From NCBI RefSeq assembly GCF_000300535.1, contig NZ_AMSH01000001.1:62001-126000 (forward strand): a stretch of 64,000 bases of DNA, read 5' to 3'. Source of the DNA: Bacillus xiamenensis (lineage in GTDB: Bacteria > Bacillota > Bacilli > Bacillales > Bacillaceae). A program made the translations under genes and the position numbers. Under the pieces are notes generated by a model. That model was not told the origin of the DNA. It made no database searches and worked only from the letters and a program-made list of their open reading frames with translations. Below, piece after piece: positions 8,885-18,117 of this stretch (position 1 is the first letter of the stretch; the number at the start of each line of letters is the position of its first letter).

Positions 8885-10611
8885 ACTCGTAAGTCCAGCC
8901 CTTTCTCGCTGATTTTATGAAAGTGTTCATCTAGAAAGTGAGACGGATCAATTGGCTCTTGCCTCTTTTTCGCTGTAATCCCAGTTAAACTATATCCTAG
9001 GGCATTTAAATTCTCTCGAACAGCTGGAATCATTGGATTAATGGTCCCTTGAAGTTCGTGTGCCGTCTCGACTGTAATTGACATGACCTTTTGCTGAATC
9101 GTACAGTCTATTAAAGTTTCTTCTAAGTTTTCCATGTTTAAGTAAAACATTAAACGGCACTGAGAAATATCAATAGAGCCATCTTTTTGCTTATGTCCTT
9201 TTAGAATAAAGGTTAAATCTTGAACACTATGTTTTGAGAAAAGAGGATAAGAAACCAGCATTTGATTCACCGTTTGGTTTTCCTGCTGCACAAATAACTG
9301 ACCATTTAATCGATGAAACAATTGATCCACTTCTTTTTTTACGGGCTCTGGTAAATCAGCCTGCCTCGCATCATTTAGGGCAAGCTTTAATTGATGGAGC
9401 TCCTGGCTTTTTACATCTTGGCTGCCTTTTTCCAATAATTTCAGCATACCAATTTCATCTCGTACACCTATCGCCTTTTTCATCGTCATCAGTAAATCGA
9501 GCACATCGGTTTTATTGCTTAATGCTGGTTCAGTCTGCTGAATGACCTGTGCCAATGTGTTCGCCTCTGCTTTTGAAAGAAACGGAAATGCCTTTTGAAG
9601 CACAGCCGCCTTTGCGTCCACTTGTGGTCCTGCCTGCTGGATCCCTTGAAGGAGCGATGTGAGCTGTTTTAAATCCGGCTGCTGCTGTCCGTCTATCCCT
9701 TGCCTTGTGATGCTTGTCAGTATGCGTTCTATTTGCTGAAGCGGAAGCTGTTTTGGACTTAATAACTGCGGTATATTGTTCTGATTGACGGTATCCGCCT
9801 GCCGTCCTTGAATAACGGAAGGCTGGCTCTGCTTTGCTTGCTGAGAAGGATTGACATGAGGCTGCCCCTGCAAACTGCCCCCTTGCTTCGTTTGGCCTTC
9901 TTTTGCACCTAGAAGCACCGATAAGAGCTTTTCTGCATGGACGGTCGTCTCAGCATCTACGACGGAACGTACAGCCTGTGTAAGAGCCTGTGTGGTTTCT
10001 GATTGCTTCGGAAGCTGTGTTAATCGATCCAGCAGTGCTGTCACATCCTGATGAAGTGCAGAGGATGACTTCACAGCTAATATTGATTGGAGCACGCCTT
10101 CTTGAATCGGTAAATCTTTCTTTAAAGCAAAAAGAAGTGCTTGCAGTCCTTTTTTGATATCCGCTCCTTGAAGCTGTTCAATCCATTTCACCGCCGTTTT
10201 TAGCTCTGCCTCGTTGATGACCGGTTTTTCTTTTAAAAAGGCTGTAGCCGTTAACATGTTTTCTAGTCCATTTTTAAGTGATAGGCCTTCTAATAGTTTA
10301 GCCGCTGCATCCTTTAATGTCTTTGGATCCTGGTCAAATTGCTGAACAGGTCTTAGTTTATTGAGGCTGTCTCCATTCTCTTGTTCAAATTGGAACCAAT
10401 AGAACGAGTCTGCCTTTAGCTGAGCCGCTAGCTGTGCTTTTATTTTAGTGGATCCTATTTGAACAAGTGCGGTATCATCTCCAAGCATTTTCAGTACTTT
10501 GCCAAGAATCAGCCGGTGAACATTTTCCTTTCCTTCGGTGTTTAGCGGAACAGCCTCACCCGTATTCAGCCGGCTATTCAGTGCTGTATGTATATCTTCA
10601 ACTCTTGTCAT
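8881..10611 (-). CDS. ylqG: YlqG, FliK-like protein of unknown function
   Basis: Protein of 576 residues without signal peptide or membrane segment. The N-terminal half is helical; residues about 235-295 form a low-complexity linker rich in Gln, Pro, Ser and Asn; the C-terminal 130 residues (FYLNMENLEETLIDCTIQQK, LNALGYSLTGITAKK) resemble the hook-length-control domain of FliK. This layout (ruler-like linker plus globular tail) and its coupling to the FlhB-tail-like YlqH suggest a paralogue of the FliK-FlhB switch. It is longer than my memory of B. subtilis YlqG (about 500 residues), mainly in the linker. AGGAGG precedes the ATG. The assignment to the FliK family is inference. Confidence 0.8.
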   Translation of the reverse strand: MTRVEDIHTALNSRLNTGEAVPLNTEGKENVHRLILGKVLKMLGDDTALVQIGSTKIKAQLAAQLKADSFYWFQFEQENGDSLNKLRPVQQFDQDPKTLKDAAAKLLEGLSLKNGLENMLTATAFLKEKPVINEAELKTAVKWIEQLQGADIKKGLQALLFALKKDLPIQEGVLQSILAVKSSSALHQDVTALLDRLTQLPKQSETTQALTQAVRSVVDAETTVHAEKLLSVLLGAKEGQTKQGGSLQGQPHVNPSQQAKQSQPSVIQGRQADTVNQNNIPQLLSPKQLPLQQIERILTSITRQGIDGQQQPDLKQLTSLLQGIQQAGPQVDAKAAVLQKAFPFLSKAEANTLAQVIQQTEPALSNKTDVLDLLMTMKKAIGVRDEIGMLKLLEKGSQDVKSQELHQLKLALNDARQADLPEPVKKEVDQLFHRLNGQLFVQQENQTVNQMLVSYPLFSKHSVQDLTFILKGHKQKDGSIDISQCRLMFYLNMENLEETLIDCTIQQKVMSITVETAHELQGTINPMIPAVRENLNALGYSLTGITAKKRQEPIDPSHFLDEHFHKISEKGLDLRV

Positions 10612-10638
10612 CTAAGGCAGCCTCCTTATGTCAAAAAT

Positions 10639-11403
10639 TTATGAAATAACGGATTTCACTGGCGCAAACGATATCCGGTGGATGGGGGTAGCACCATGTG
10701 TTTGAATGGCAGCCAGGTGCTCTTTCGTTCCGTACCCTTTATGTTTTTCAAATTGATACTCAGGATATTGTCGCCCGTACTCTTCCATCATCATGTCCCT
10801 TGTCACTTTCGCAATACATGCACCAGCTGCAATGGATGCACTTTTTGCATCTCCTTTGATGATGTTCTCCTGATGGATAGGAAGCGGGAGCGTCATCGCA
10901 TCTATGAGTAGATAATCAGGTGTATGAGTTAGCTGCTCCACAGCCCTCACCATCGCCAGTCTTGATGCTTCGTATATATTGATTTCATCAATCGTAGCCG
11001 CATCAACAATGCCGATTCCGATATCAAGTGCTTCCTCTTGAATCAGATGATAATAGATCATTCTTTTTTTCTCAGATAGTTGCTTTGAGTCGTTTAATCC
11101 AAGCAGAACGGTATCTTCTTTTAATATCACAGCTGCTGCGACGACTGGGCCTGCCAGCGGTCCTCTTCCTGCTTCATCTATACCTGCAATACAAGTGTAG
11201 CCTTGCGCCTTTGCGCTCGTTTCAAATTGCAGCATTCGGTTCCATGCTGACCGAAGCTCTTGCTGCTTTTCTCTCTCTTTGTGCCATTTTTCTAGCAGCT
11301 TTTGGACACTTTTTCTCGTATCATCTTTCACAAGTTCATGAATGTATGACTCATCATCCGCATGCTTTTCTATCAATTCTTTTATTTGTTTCACAGTATA
11401 CAT
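10639..11403 (-). CDS. rnhB: Ribonuclease HII
   Basis: Removes ribonucleotides from DNA and RNA of RNA-DNA hybrids. It has 254 residues. An N-terminal helical extension of about 70 residues, typical of Bacillus RnhB, precedes the catalytic core with GIDEAGRGPLAGPVVAAAVI (Asp and Glu of the active site), LNDSKQLSEKKR and LLIDAMTLPLP. The start has an AGGAGG site, but about 14 bases away, so initiation may be weak; no better in-frame start exists. It is followed after 27 bases by ylqG, suggesting one operon, and preceded by the rbgA terminator. Confidence 0.94.
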   Translation of the reverse strand: MYTVKQIKELIEKHADDESYIHELVKDDTRKSVQKLLEKWHKEREKQQELRSAWNRMLQFETSAKAQGYTCIAGIDEAGRGPLAGPVVAAAVILKEDTVLLGLNDSKQLSEKKRMIYYHLIQEEALDIGIGIVDAATIDEINIYEASRLAMVRAVEQLTHTPDYLLIDAMTLPLPIHQENIIKGDAKSASIAAGACIAKVTRDMMMEEYGRQYPEYQFEKHKGYGTKEHLAAIQTHGATPIHRISFAPVKSVIS

Positions 11404-11453
11404 CGGCTTTTCCGCAGCCTCCTTCTTTATATCGGCAGTTTTTCATAAAAAAT

Positions 11454-11480
11454 AAAGACCCGCATGAGCTGCGTGTCTTT
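11454..11480 (-). terminator. Terminator of rbgA
   Basis: AAAGACaCGCA pairs with TGCGgGTCTTT around a five-base loop on the minus strand, starting inside the rbgA stop codon and followed by a T-rich run. It separates rbgA from rnhB. Confidence 0.75.
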
Positions 11481-12328
11481 TAACTTTCAGGCTTCTCAAA
11501 AGTGAGGGGACCAAATTTTTCCGTTCGAATATCCCGAATAATGATTTCGGTCGTTTTGTCGTAATTAATGAATCCACCACTCATCAGACAGCCGCGCTTT
11601 GTGCCAATGGCATCAAACAGCTCAACTGTATCTTCAGGTATGTCTGCCAAATCATAGCGTTTTTTTAATCGCTCTGGATAGTGCTCTTCTAGAAAGCGGA
11701 GTGCATACACGGCGACATCCTGTAAGTTGATGATGGAGTCTTTGATCGCTCCAGTAACAGCCAGCCTAAGTCCTACTTGTTCATCTTCAAATTTCGGCCA
11801 TAGTATTCCAGGGGTATCGAGCAGTTCAAGTTCTTTCCCGACCTTCACCCATTGCTGTGATGTCGTAATACCAGGTCGATCTCCTGTTTTGGCGATGTTT
11901 CTCTTTGCTAAACGATTGATCAAGGTTGATTTCCCAACATTAGGAATCCCGATAATCAGTGCTCGAATCGCACGCGGCTTGACACCTTTTGCTTTCATGC
12001 GGTCGAATTTTTCTTTTAAGATTTCTTTTGATATCGTGATGATCTGATTTAGCCCTTGGCCATCGACAGAGTTAATAGCAAGTGACCGAACACCTTGCTT
12101 TTCAAAATGCGCTTGCCACTCTTTTGTCATACGAGGATCTGCTTTATCGGCTTTATTTAAGAGCATGATTTTCGGTTTATTTTGAAGGATTTCTTCGATC
12201 ATTGGGTTTCTAGAGGACATCGGAATTCTTGCATCTGTTAATTCAAATACGATGTCGATGAGCTTTAATTTTTCTGTGACTTCCCGTCTTGCTTTTGCCA
12301 TATGGCCTGGAAACCATTGAATCGTCAT
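11480..12328 (-). CDS. rbgA: RbgA (YlqF), ribosome biogenesis GTPase
   Basis: Circularly permuted GTPase needed for a late step of 50S subunit assembly. It has 282 residues. The permuted motif order is visible: G4 LLNKADKAD near residue 57, then G1 [16 protein letters not shown] near residue 127, G2 and G3 [10 protein letters not shown] and [13 protein letters not shown]-terminal RNA-binding helical domain follows. The first residues, [17 protein letters not shown], are nearly invariant in the family. AGAAGGTG precedes the ATG. It lies between rplS and rnhB. Its ribosomal role fits the neighbouring rplS. Confidence 0.96.
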   Translation of the reverse strand: MTIQWFPGHMAKARREVTEKLKLIDIVFELTDARIPMSSRNPMIEEILQNKPKIMLLNKADKADPRMTKEWQAHFEKQGVRSLAINSVDGQGLNQIITISKEILKEKFDRMKAKGVKPRAIRALIIGIPNVGKSTLINRLAKRNIAKTGDRPGITTSQQWVKVGKELELLDTPGILWPKFEDEQVGLRLAVTGAIKDSIINLQDVAVYALRFLEEHYPERLKKRYDLADIPEDTVELFDAIGTKRGCLMSGGFINYDKTTEIIIRDIRTEKFGPLTFEKPES

Positions 12329-12372
12329 ATGTGCACCTTCTCTCTTCTAACGGTTGTCTCTATACATTGTAC

Positions 12373-12406
12373 AAAAAAAGAGCCTGTTACAGGTAACAAG
12401 CTCTTT
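12373..12406 (-). terminator. Terminator of rplS
   Basis: AAAGAGC and TGTTAC pair with GTAACA and GCTCTTT around a two-base loop, with a single mismatch, followed by seven T residues on the minus strand. It lies 12 bases past the rplS stop codon. Confidence 0.85.
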
Positions 12407-12418
12407 CCTTTGATATCA

Positions 12419-12862
<444 letters not shown>

Positions 12863-12868
12863 AGTAGT

Positions 12869-12897
12869 ATCATACCACACCTCTATGACGTGTGCAA
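12869..12897 (-). promoter_or_regulatory. Sigma-A promoter of rplS
   Basis: TTGCAC (12892-12897), 17 bases, then TATGAT (12869-12874) on the minus strand, with TG two bases before the -10 box as an extended element. It lies immediately after the trmD stop codon. Confidence 0.75.
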
Positions 12898-12903
12898 TAC
12901 AAT

Positions 12904-13638
12904 CTAGTCATTATGAAGCTGCCAAAGCCACCTTTTTTCTTCATCGGTTAATGTTTTGCAAGAATCGATCAAATCCGGCCGTCTTGTATAGGTTCGCTTC
13001 AAGGATTCTTTACGCCGCCACTCTTCAATCTTGGCATGATTACCAGAGAGCAGGACATCCGGTACTTTCAACCCTTTATAATCAGCTGGTCTTGTATAGT
13101 GCGGATGCTCAAGCAGACCTGTACTAAATGAATCTTCGATATGGGACGCTTCTTTTCCAAGCACATGAGGCAAAAGCCTGACCACACTGTCTGCAATCAT
13201 CATCGCCGGCAGCTCTCCGCCTGTGAGAACAAAATCTCCGATTGAGATTTCATCTGTGACAAGATGCTCCCTGATGCGCTCATCGTAGCCTTCATAGTGG
13301 CCGCAAATGAACATAAGATGCTCTTCTTTTGCAAGCTCTTCTGCTTTCTTTTGTGTATATCTTTCTCCTTGAGGACAGACAAGAATAATGCGGGGCTTCT
13401 TGTTTGCTTTTTTCGTCAAATCTTCTACCGCATCAAATACAGGCTGTGCTTTCAGTACCATGCCAGCACCGCCGCCATACGGGTAGTCATCCACTGTTTT
13501 ATGCTTATGATCCGAATACTCTCTAAAATTGACGACTTGAAATGAGACGGCGTCTTTCTCCTGAGCTTTTTTTAAGATCGATGAGTGAAGCACGCCTTCG
13601 AACATTTCAGGAAAAAGCGTTAAAAAATCAATTTTCAT
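12904..13638 (-). CDS. trmD: tRNA (guanine-37-N1) methyltransferase TrmD
   Basis: SAM-dependent SPOUT methyltransferase that makes m1G37 next to the anticodon and so prevents frameshifting. It has 244 residues. The knot region is clear: [33 protein letters not shown] and [17 protein letters not shown]; the C-terminal tRNA-binding part contains [20 protein letters not shown]. The ATG overlaps the rimM stop codon by four bases, so the two are translationally coupled. It belongs to the rpsP-khpA-ylqD-rimM-trmD run. Confidence 0.97.
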   Translation of the reverse strand: MKIDFLTLFPEMFEGVLHSSILKKAQEKDAVSFQVVNFREYSDHKHKTVDDYPYGGGAGMVLKAQPVFDAVEDLTKKANKKPRIILVCPQGERYTQKKAEELAKEEHLMFICGHYEGYDERIREHLVTDEISIGDFVLTGGELPAMMIADSVVRLLPHVLGKEASHIEDSFSTGLLEHPHYTRPADYKGLKVPDVLLSGNHAKIEEWRRKESLKRTYTRRPDLIDSCKTLTDEEKRWLWQLHND

Positions 13639-14159
13639 TCGTCAATGAGTCCTTCCATCACTTCAATGTGTACTTTCTTGGATGAGATATCAATTTTTTT
13701 GACGACTGATGGAATATAAGGGATAAGGGCATCTTTTTTGCCTTTTCTTCCAACAACCCATACATCATTTGCCCCTGGCGTTAAAATCTCTTTGATTTGA
13801 CCGATGAGTTTGTCCTCTTCATCGTAAACTTCGCAGCCGATGATTTCGTGGAAATAAAATTCCCCTTCATCTAATGACCCGAGATGTTCTTTTTCTACTT
13901 TTAAAATTGATTCCTTTAATTGCTCTGCTTCATTTAATGAGCCGACTTCTTCAAATGTAAGCAAATCAAACTGTTTGTGCTGCCGGTGTGATGCGACAGT
14001 GACTTTCAGCGGCTCTTTTTGACCTTGCTTAAAAATATAAAGGACACTTCCTTTTTTGTAGCGCTCTTCTGGGAAATCTGTCTTTGACACGACGCGCACT
14101 TCTCCGCGCACTCCGTGTGTATTGACGATCTTCCCAACATTCAACCAATCTAGCTCCAT
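13635..14159 (-). CDS. rimM: 16S rRNA processing factor RimM
   Basis: Assists maturation of the 30S head, binding S19. The N-terminal RimM barrel ([21 protein letters not shown]) is followed by a PRC-like barrel ([50 protein letters not shown]). The frame allows a GTG start at 14171, but there the ribosome binding site would abut the codon. ATG at 14159 has AGGGGTG about nine bases upstream and gives 174 residues, the length I recall for B. subtilis. It is coupled to trmD by ATGA. Confidence 0.95.
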   Translation of the reverse strand: MELDWLNVGKIVNTHGVRGEVRVVSKTDFPEERYKKGSVLYIFKQGQKEPLKVTVASHRQHKQFDLLTFEEVGSLNEAEQLKESILKVEKEHLGSLDEGEFYFHEIIGCEVYDEEDKLIGQIKEILTPGANDVWVVGRKGKKDALIPYIPSVVKKIDISSKKVHIEVMEGLIDE

Positions 14160-14167
14160 GTTCTCAA

Positions 14168-14554
14168 TCACCCCTGACGTATTTCCACAATGGTGCCGTC
14201 TTTTACGACGATGACATTATCTTGCATTTTGTCATCCCACTTATCACCTATTTTCACTTCAACAAGCGCATCCACTTCTGTTTCTTTCATTTCACTTCCT
14301 AGCGGCAAAATATGCAGCTGCTCGACCTGAAAATCAATTTGTCTGATCTTCTCTTGCCTTTTTTCAATGGCTTTTTGAAATTGAGGGATGGCTTCTTGTT
14401 GATGTGGTTCTTTTTCATGCTTCTTTAGTTGAAAATATAATTGATTGCATTCACGTTCTAGTCTTTCTTTTTTCTCCAAAAAAGTCGTTAACAGTTTGTC
14501 CTTACTGCTTTCAGTTAATACTTGCATCACGGTGACATGTTGAATGATCTGCAT
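14168..14554 (-). CDS. ylqD: YlqD, conserved protein of unknown function
   Basis: Conserved Bacillus protein with no function known to me. A long helical, probably coiled-coil segment (residues about 15-75, rich in Lys, Glu and Gln) precedes a small beta-rich C-terminal part ([30 protein letters not shown]). By similarity to B. subtilis YlqD the protein should begin MQII at 14554 (128 residues). Ribosome binding there is awkward, with AGGGGG about 12 bases away. An alternative ATG at 14584 has AGAGGA three bases upstream and would add ten residues. It lies between khpA and rimM, so a ribosome or RNA role is likely by context only. Confidence 0.85.
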   Translation of the reverse strand: MQIIQHVTVMQVLTESSKDKLLTTFLEKKERLERECNQLYFQLKKHEKEPHQQEAIPQFQKAIEKRQEKIRQIDFQVEQLHILPLGSEMKETEVDALVEVKIGDKWDDKMQDNVIVVKDGTIVEIRQG

Positions 14555-14624
14555 CTTCCTTTTTGTCCCCCTATCCGAAGGCATTTGTCCTCTACAGTAT
14601 AACGAAAAATAGATTTAAACGTGT

Positions 14625-14659
14625 AAAAAAAGGGGAGGTCCTAAGCCCTCTCCCTTTTT
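14625..14659 (-). terminator. Terminator after khpA
   Basis: The minus strand reads AAAAAGGGaGAGG, an eight-base loop, CCTCcCCTTTTTTT: a stable stem with one mismatch and a run of T. It starts at the khpA stop codon and would reduce read-through from rpsP-khpA into ylqD-rimM-trmD. Confidence 0.75.
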
Positions 14660-14902
14660 AGTCAGCAATCTCAAGTTGAACTTTCTTAGAAGACTCTGCA
14701 CCTGCTGCAAACATGACTGTTCGTATCGCTTTTGCTGTACGTCCCTGCTTTCCGATCACTTTTCCGGTATCTTCGGCATTGACAGACAGTGTGTAAATCA
14801 CCTGCTCATCTTTTTCTAATGAAGATACGTGAATATCTTCAGGAAAATCAACAAGTGGCTTGACGATGGACACAATCAATTCTTCCAAGGACAGCTCTTT
14901 CA

Positions 14903-14903
<1 letters not shown>
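14658..14903 (-). CDS. khpA: KhpA (YlqC), KH-domain RNA-binding protein
   Basis: Small RNA-binding protein of 81 residues with one KH domain: VNAEDTGKVIGKQGRTAKAIRTV contains the GxxG loop (GKQG). KhpA proteins form dimers and heterodimers with KhpB (Jag) and influence cell division and elongation in Gram-positive bacteria. The ATG shares its first base with the last base of the rpsP stop codon (TAATG), and no clear ribosome binding site is visible, so translation is probably coupled to rpsP. Confidence 0.94.
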
Positions 14904-15199
<296 letters not shown>

Positions 15200-15212
15200 T
15201 CAACAAAATAGT

Positions 15213-15241
15213 ATATTAACAATGATAAAAGGGTTTGTAAA
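15213..15241 (-). promoter_or_regulatory. Candidate rpsP promoter
   Basis: TTTACA (15236-15241) and TAATAT (15213-15218) spaced by 17 bases on the minus strand, upstream of the rpsP ribosome binding site. Confidence 0.6.
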
Positions 15242-15280
15242 GTGTTTTTTCTTAACAACGGTTTTATCATGTATAACCAA

Positions 15281-16621
15281 TTACATAAATGGTAATTTAA
15301 AGCCCTTTTTCTTTCCTTTGGACATGTTGGTCATCTGCTTCATCATCTTTTTCATTTCGTCAAATTGCTTTAAAAGGCGATTGACTTCCTGTACAGATGT
15401 TCCGCTTCCCTTTGCAATCCGTTTTCTTCGGCTTGCATTGATGACCTCTGGCTGTTCTTTTTCCTCGGTCGTCATGGATTTAATGATCGCTTCGATGTGA
15501 TTGAGCTGCTTTTCGTCTACTTGGACGTTTTTGAGCCCTTTCATTTTACCGGCTCCCGGCATCATTTGGATCAATTCATCAAGCGGCCCCATATTACGAA
15601 CTTGGCCAAGCTGCTCGAGAAAATCATCGAGCGTGAAGCTCATTGTCCGCATTTTTTGTTCAAGCTCTTTTGCCTTATCTTGGTCAACGTTTGCCTGTGC
15701 TTTTTCAATCAGTGTGAGCACATCGCCCATACCAAGAATTCTAGATGCCATTCGTTCTGGGTGGAATGGTTCTAGCGCATCTAGCTTTTCTCCTAGTGCA
15801 GCGAATTTAATCGGCGTATTTGTGACAGCGCGAATCGAAAGTGCTGCTCCGCCTCTTGTATCACCGTCTAGTTTCGTTAGAACGACACCTGTTAAACCAA
15901 GCTGTTCATTAAAGCTTTTTGCGACATTGACAGCATCTTGACCTGTCATAGAGTCTACAACAAGGAAGATTTCTTCTGGATTTGCTACTTCTTTTACTTT
16001 CTGAAGTTCACCCATTAATTCTTCATCGATATGAAGACGCCCTGCTGTATCTAAAATGACATAATCGTGGTGTTCTTCTTTCGCTTTTTCAATTGCCTGT
16101 TTGGCAATTTCAACAGGACTGACTTGATCACCTAATGAGAATACTGGCATATCAAGCTGTTTCCCTAGCGTTTGAAGCTGCTGGATCGCGGCTGGTCTGT
16201 AAATGTCAGCAGCCACCATCATCGGCTTGCGATTATGTTTTTTGCGAAGTAAGTTGGCAAGCTTCCCAGTTGTAGTCGTTTTACCTGCCCCTTGAAGACC
16301 AACCATCATAATGACTGTTGGAGGTTTTTTCGCCACGGCGATTTTACTCTCTTCCCCGCCCATTAATTCAGTGAGTTCTTCTTTTACAACTTTAATGACC
16401 TGTTGTCCAGGGGTAAGGCTTTTCATGACCTCTTGCCCAACTGCCCGCTCGCTTACTTTTTTCACAAAGTCTTTCACTACTTTAAAATTGACGTCAGCTT
16501 CAAGAAGGGCAAGGCGTACCTCGCGCATCATTTCTTTTACATCTTGCTCTGACACTTTTCCTTTGCCGCGGATTTTTGAAATCGTCTGCTGCAGTCGGTC
16601 GGCTAATCCTTCAAATGCCAT
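15281..16621 (-). CDS. ffh: Ffh, signal recognition particle GTPase (SRP54)
   Basis: Binds signal peptides and SRP RNA and docks with FtsY at the membrane. It has 446 residues: N domain (1-90), G domain with MMVGLQGAGKTTTTGKLAN (G1), DTAGRLHIDEELM (G3), TKLDGDTRGG (G4) and the closing loop ALGEKLDALEPFHPERMASRI, then the methionine-rich M domain (MRTMSFTLDDFLEQL, MMPGAGKMKGL, GSGTSVQEVNRLLKQFDEM). It follows ylxM by 13 bases; YlxM is a known regulator of SRP GTPases, so ylxM-ffh is one operon. Confidence 0.98.
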   Translation of the reverse strand: MAFEGLADRLQQTISKIRGKGKVSEQDVKEMMREVRLALLEADVNFKVVKDFVKKVSERAVGQEVMKSLTPGQQVIKVVKEELTELMGGEESKIAVAKKPPTVIMMVGLQGAGKTTTTGKLANLLRKKHNRKPMMVAADIYRPAAIQQLQTLGKQLDMPVFSLGDQVSPVEIAKQAIEKAKEEHHDYVILDTAGRLHIDEELMGELQKVKEVANPEEIFLVVDSMTGQDAVNVAKSFNEQLGLTGVVLTKLDGDTRGGAALSIRAVTNTPIKFAALGEKLDALEPFHPERMASRILGMGDVLTLIEKAQANVDQDKAKELEQKMRTMSFTLDDFLEQLGQVRNMGPLDELIQMMPGAGKMKGLKNVQVDEKQLNHIEAIIKSMTTEEKEQPEVINASRRKRIAKGSGTSVQEVNRLLKQFDEMKKMMKQMTNMSKGKKKGFKLPFM

Positions 16622-16634
16622 ACTGTGCCGCCTC

Positions 16635-16967
16635 CTAATCTAATTTCTCAAGCGATTCAATTAAAGCTTCTGCTTCTTCCTTTTGCGCGGAGTCTGCTAC
16701 AAGCTCTCTCATTTTTTTGAGAAGTTCTTTACGCTCTTTAAATTTCTTAAACAAGAGCAGCTTTTCTTCATATTGTTCAAGCATCGCTTCAGTCCGTTTA
16801 ATATTATCATAAACAGCCTGTCTTGATACTTCATATTCATCCGCAATTTCACCGAGGGAAAAATCGTCTAGGTAGTAAAGCGACATGTAGCTCTTTTGCT
16901 TTGCGGTTAACAACGATTGATAGAAATCAAACAAGTAGTTCATTCTCGTTGTTTTTTCAAGCGTCAT
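16635..16967 (-). CDS. ylxM: YlxM, helix-turn-helix SRP-associated protein
   Basis: Small protein of 110 residues with a sigma-like helix-turn-helix ([36 protein letters not shown]). YlxM homologues bind SRP RNA and affect Ffh-FtsY activity in related bacteria. ATG at 16967 (AAAGGGGAG seven bases upstream) is chosen over an ATG nine codons earlier that has no site. A near-consensus promoter precedes it, so it heads the ylxM-ffh operon. Confidence 0.93.
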   Translation of the reverse strand: MTLEKTTRMNYLFDFYQSLLTAKQKSYMSLYYLDDFSLGEIADEYEVSRQAVYDNIKRTEAMLEQYEEKLLLFKKFKERKELLKKMRELVADSAQKEEAEALIESLEKLD

Positions 16968-17011
16968 GGGCTCTCTCCCCTTTGTTAAGTTCATTCCCTT
17001 TACATCAACTA

Positions 17012-17040
17012 AGTTTACACGGTTCTCATCTGTGTGTCAA
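17012..17040 (-). promoter_or_regulatory. Sigma-A promoter of ylxM-ffh
   Basis: Consensus TTGACA (17035-17040), 17 bases, TAAACT (17012-17017) on the minus strand, between the ftsY terminator and ylxM. Confidence 0.75.
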
Positions 17041-17079
17041 GTTTTTATCTTGTCACTTCCTGCGGTGCTATATAAATAA

Positions 17080-17107
17080 AAAATGCCGGCAGCTTTACCG
17101 GCATTTT
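17080..17107 (-). terminator. Terminator of ftsY
   Basis: AAAATGCCGG and CCGGCATTTT form a ten-base perfect stem with an eight-base loop, followed by T residues on the minus strand, two bases past the ftsY stop codon. Confidence 0.85.
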
Positions 17108-17109
17108 CA

Positions 17110-18096
17110 TTAGTCTTCTTGATCAATGACGTCTGAGAATAATCCATACACATACGATTCAGCATCGAATTCTTGCAGATCGTCCACTTTTTCACCTAGA
17201 CCGACAAGCTTCACGGGGATGTTCAGTTCATTACGAATCGCAAGAACAATCCCGCCTTTTGCAGTACCATCAAGCTTGGTTAACGCAATTCCTGTCACAT
17301 TTGTCGCTTTCGAAAATTCCTTCGCTTGCGCCATAGCATTTTGACCGGTTGTCGCATCAAGAGCAAGCAGTACTTCGTGCGGTGCATCTGGCACTTCGCG
17401 CTCAATCACTCTCTTGACCTTCTCCAGCTCTTTCATTAAGTTGACTTTGTTTTGCAGTCTGCCTGCTGTATCACAGATCAGGACATCTGCTTTTTTGGCT
17501 TTTGCAGATTGAACGGCATCATAGATGACGGCTGCTGGATCAGAGCCTGCTGTTTGTTTGACAACCGGGACACCTGAACGCTCTCCCCATACTTCAAGCT
17601 GCTCAATCGCACCGGCACGGAATGTATCACCTGCTGCTAAAATGACGGATTTCCCTTCATTTTTCAGCTTGTTTGCAAGCTTACCGATTGTCGTTGTTTT
17701 TCCAACACCGTTAACGCCCACAAATAAAATAATATTTAAACGCCCGTCTTCAATGTTCAGCTCAGAGATTTGTTCCTCTCCGCTATTGTAAATGTCAACG
17801 AGTTTTTCAGAGATGACGGCCTGCACTTCACTTGGGTCTTGAATGTTTCTTAATTTCACTTCTTTTTTCAGCTCATCAATCAGTTCCATCACAGTCGTAA
17901 AACCAACATCAGCACCGATTAAAACTTCTTCGAGTTCTTCGAAAAAGTCTTCATCAACCTTGCGATAGCGAGAAATCAGTTCATTTACTTTTCCTTGAAA
18001 CGAATTTCTCGTTTTTTCAAGGCCATCTTTAAACTTTTCTGATACTGAATCGCTTTGCTGCGCAAATTTTTCTTTTAGTTTCTTAAAAAAGCTCAT
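17110..18096 (-). CDS. ftsY: FtsY, signal recognition particle receptor
   Basis: Membrane-associated GTPase that receives SRP-ribosome complexes. It has 328 residues: a short charged N-terminal region (about 30 residues, no large acidic A domain), the N domain, and the G domain with LFVGVNGVGKTTTIGKLANK, AAGDTFRAGAIEQLEVWGER, DTAGRLQNKVNLM and TKLDGTAKGG. The 21-base gap after smc indicates an rnc-smc-ftsY operon, as in B. subtilis. AAAGGAGG precedes the ATG. Confidence 0.98.
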   Translation of the reverse strand: MSFFKKLKEKFAQQSDSVSEKFKDGLEKTRNSFQGKVNELISRYRKVDEDFFEELEEVLIGADVGFTTVMELIDELKKEVKLRNIQDPSEVQAVISEKLVDIYNSGEEQISELNIEDGRLNIILFVGVNGVGKTTTIGKLANKLKNEGKSVILAAGDTFRAGAIEQLEVWGERSGVPVVKQTAGSDPAAVIYDAVQSAKAKKADVLICDTAGRLQNKVNLMKELEKVKRVIEREVPDAPHEVLLALDATTGQNAMAQAKEFSKATNVTGIALTKLDGTAKGGIVLAIRNELNIPVKLVGLGEKVDDLQEFDAESYVYGLFSDVIDQED

Positions 18097-18117
18097 TGGT
18101 TCAAAAACCTCCTTTAA

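Noticed and set aside
15497-15941. Open frames on the plus strand opposite ffh
   Set aside because: Shadows of a conserved GTPase gene; no start signal and no recognisable family.
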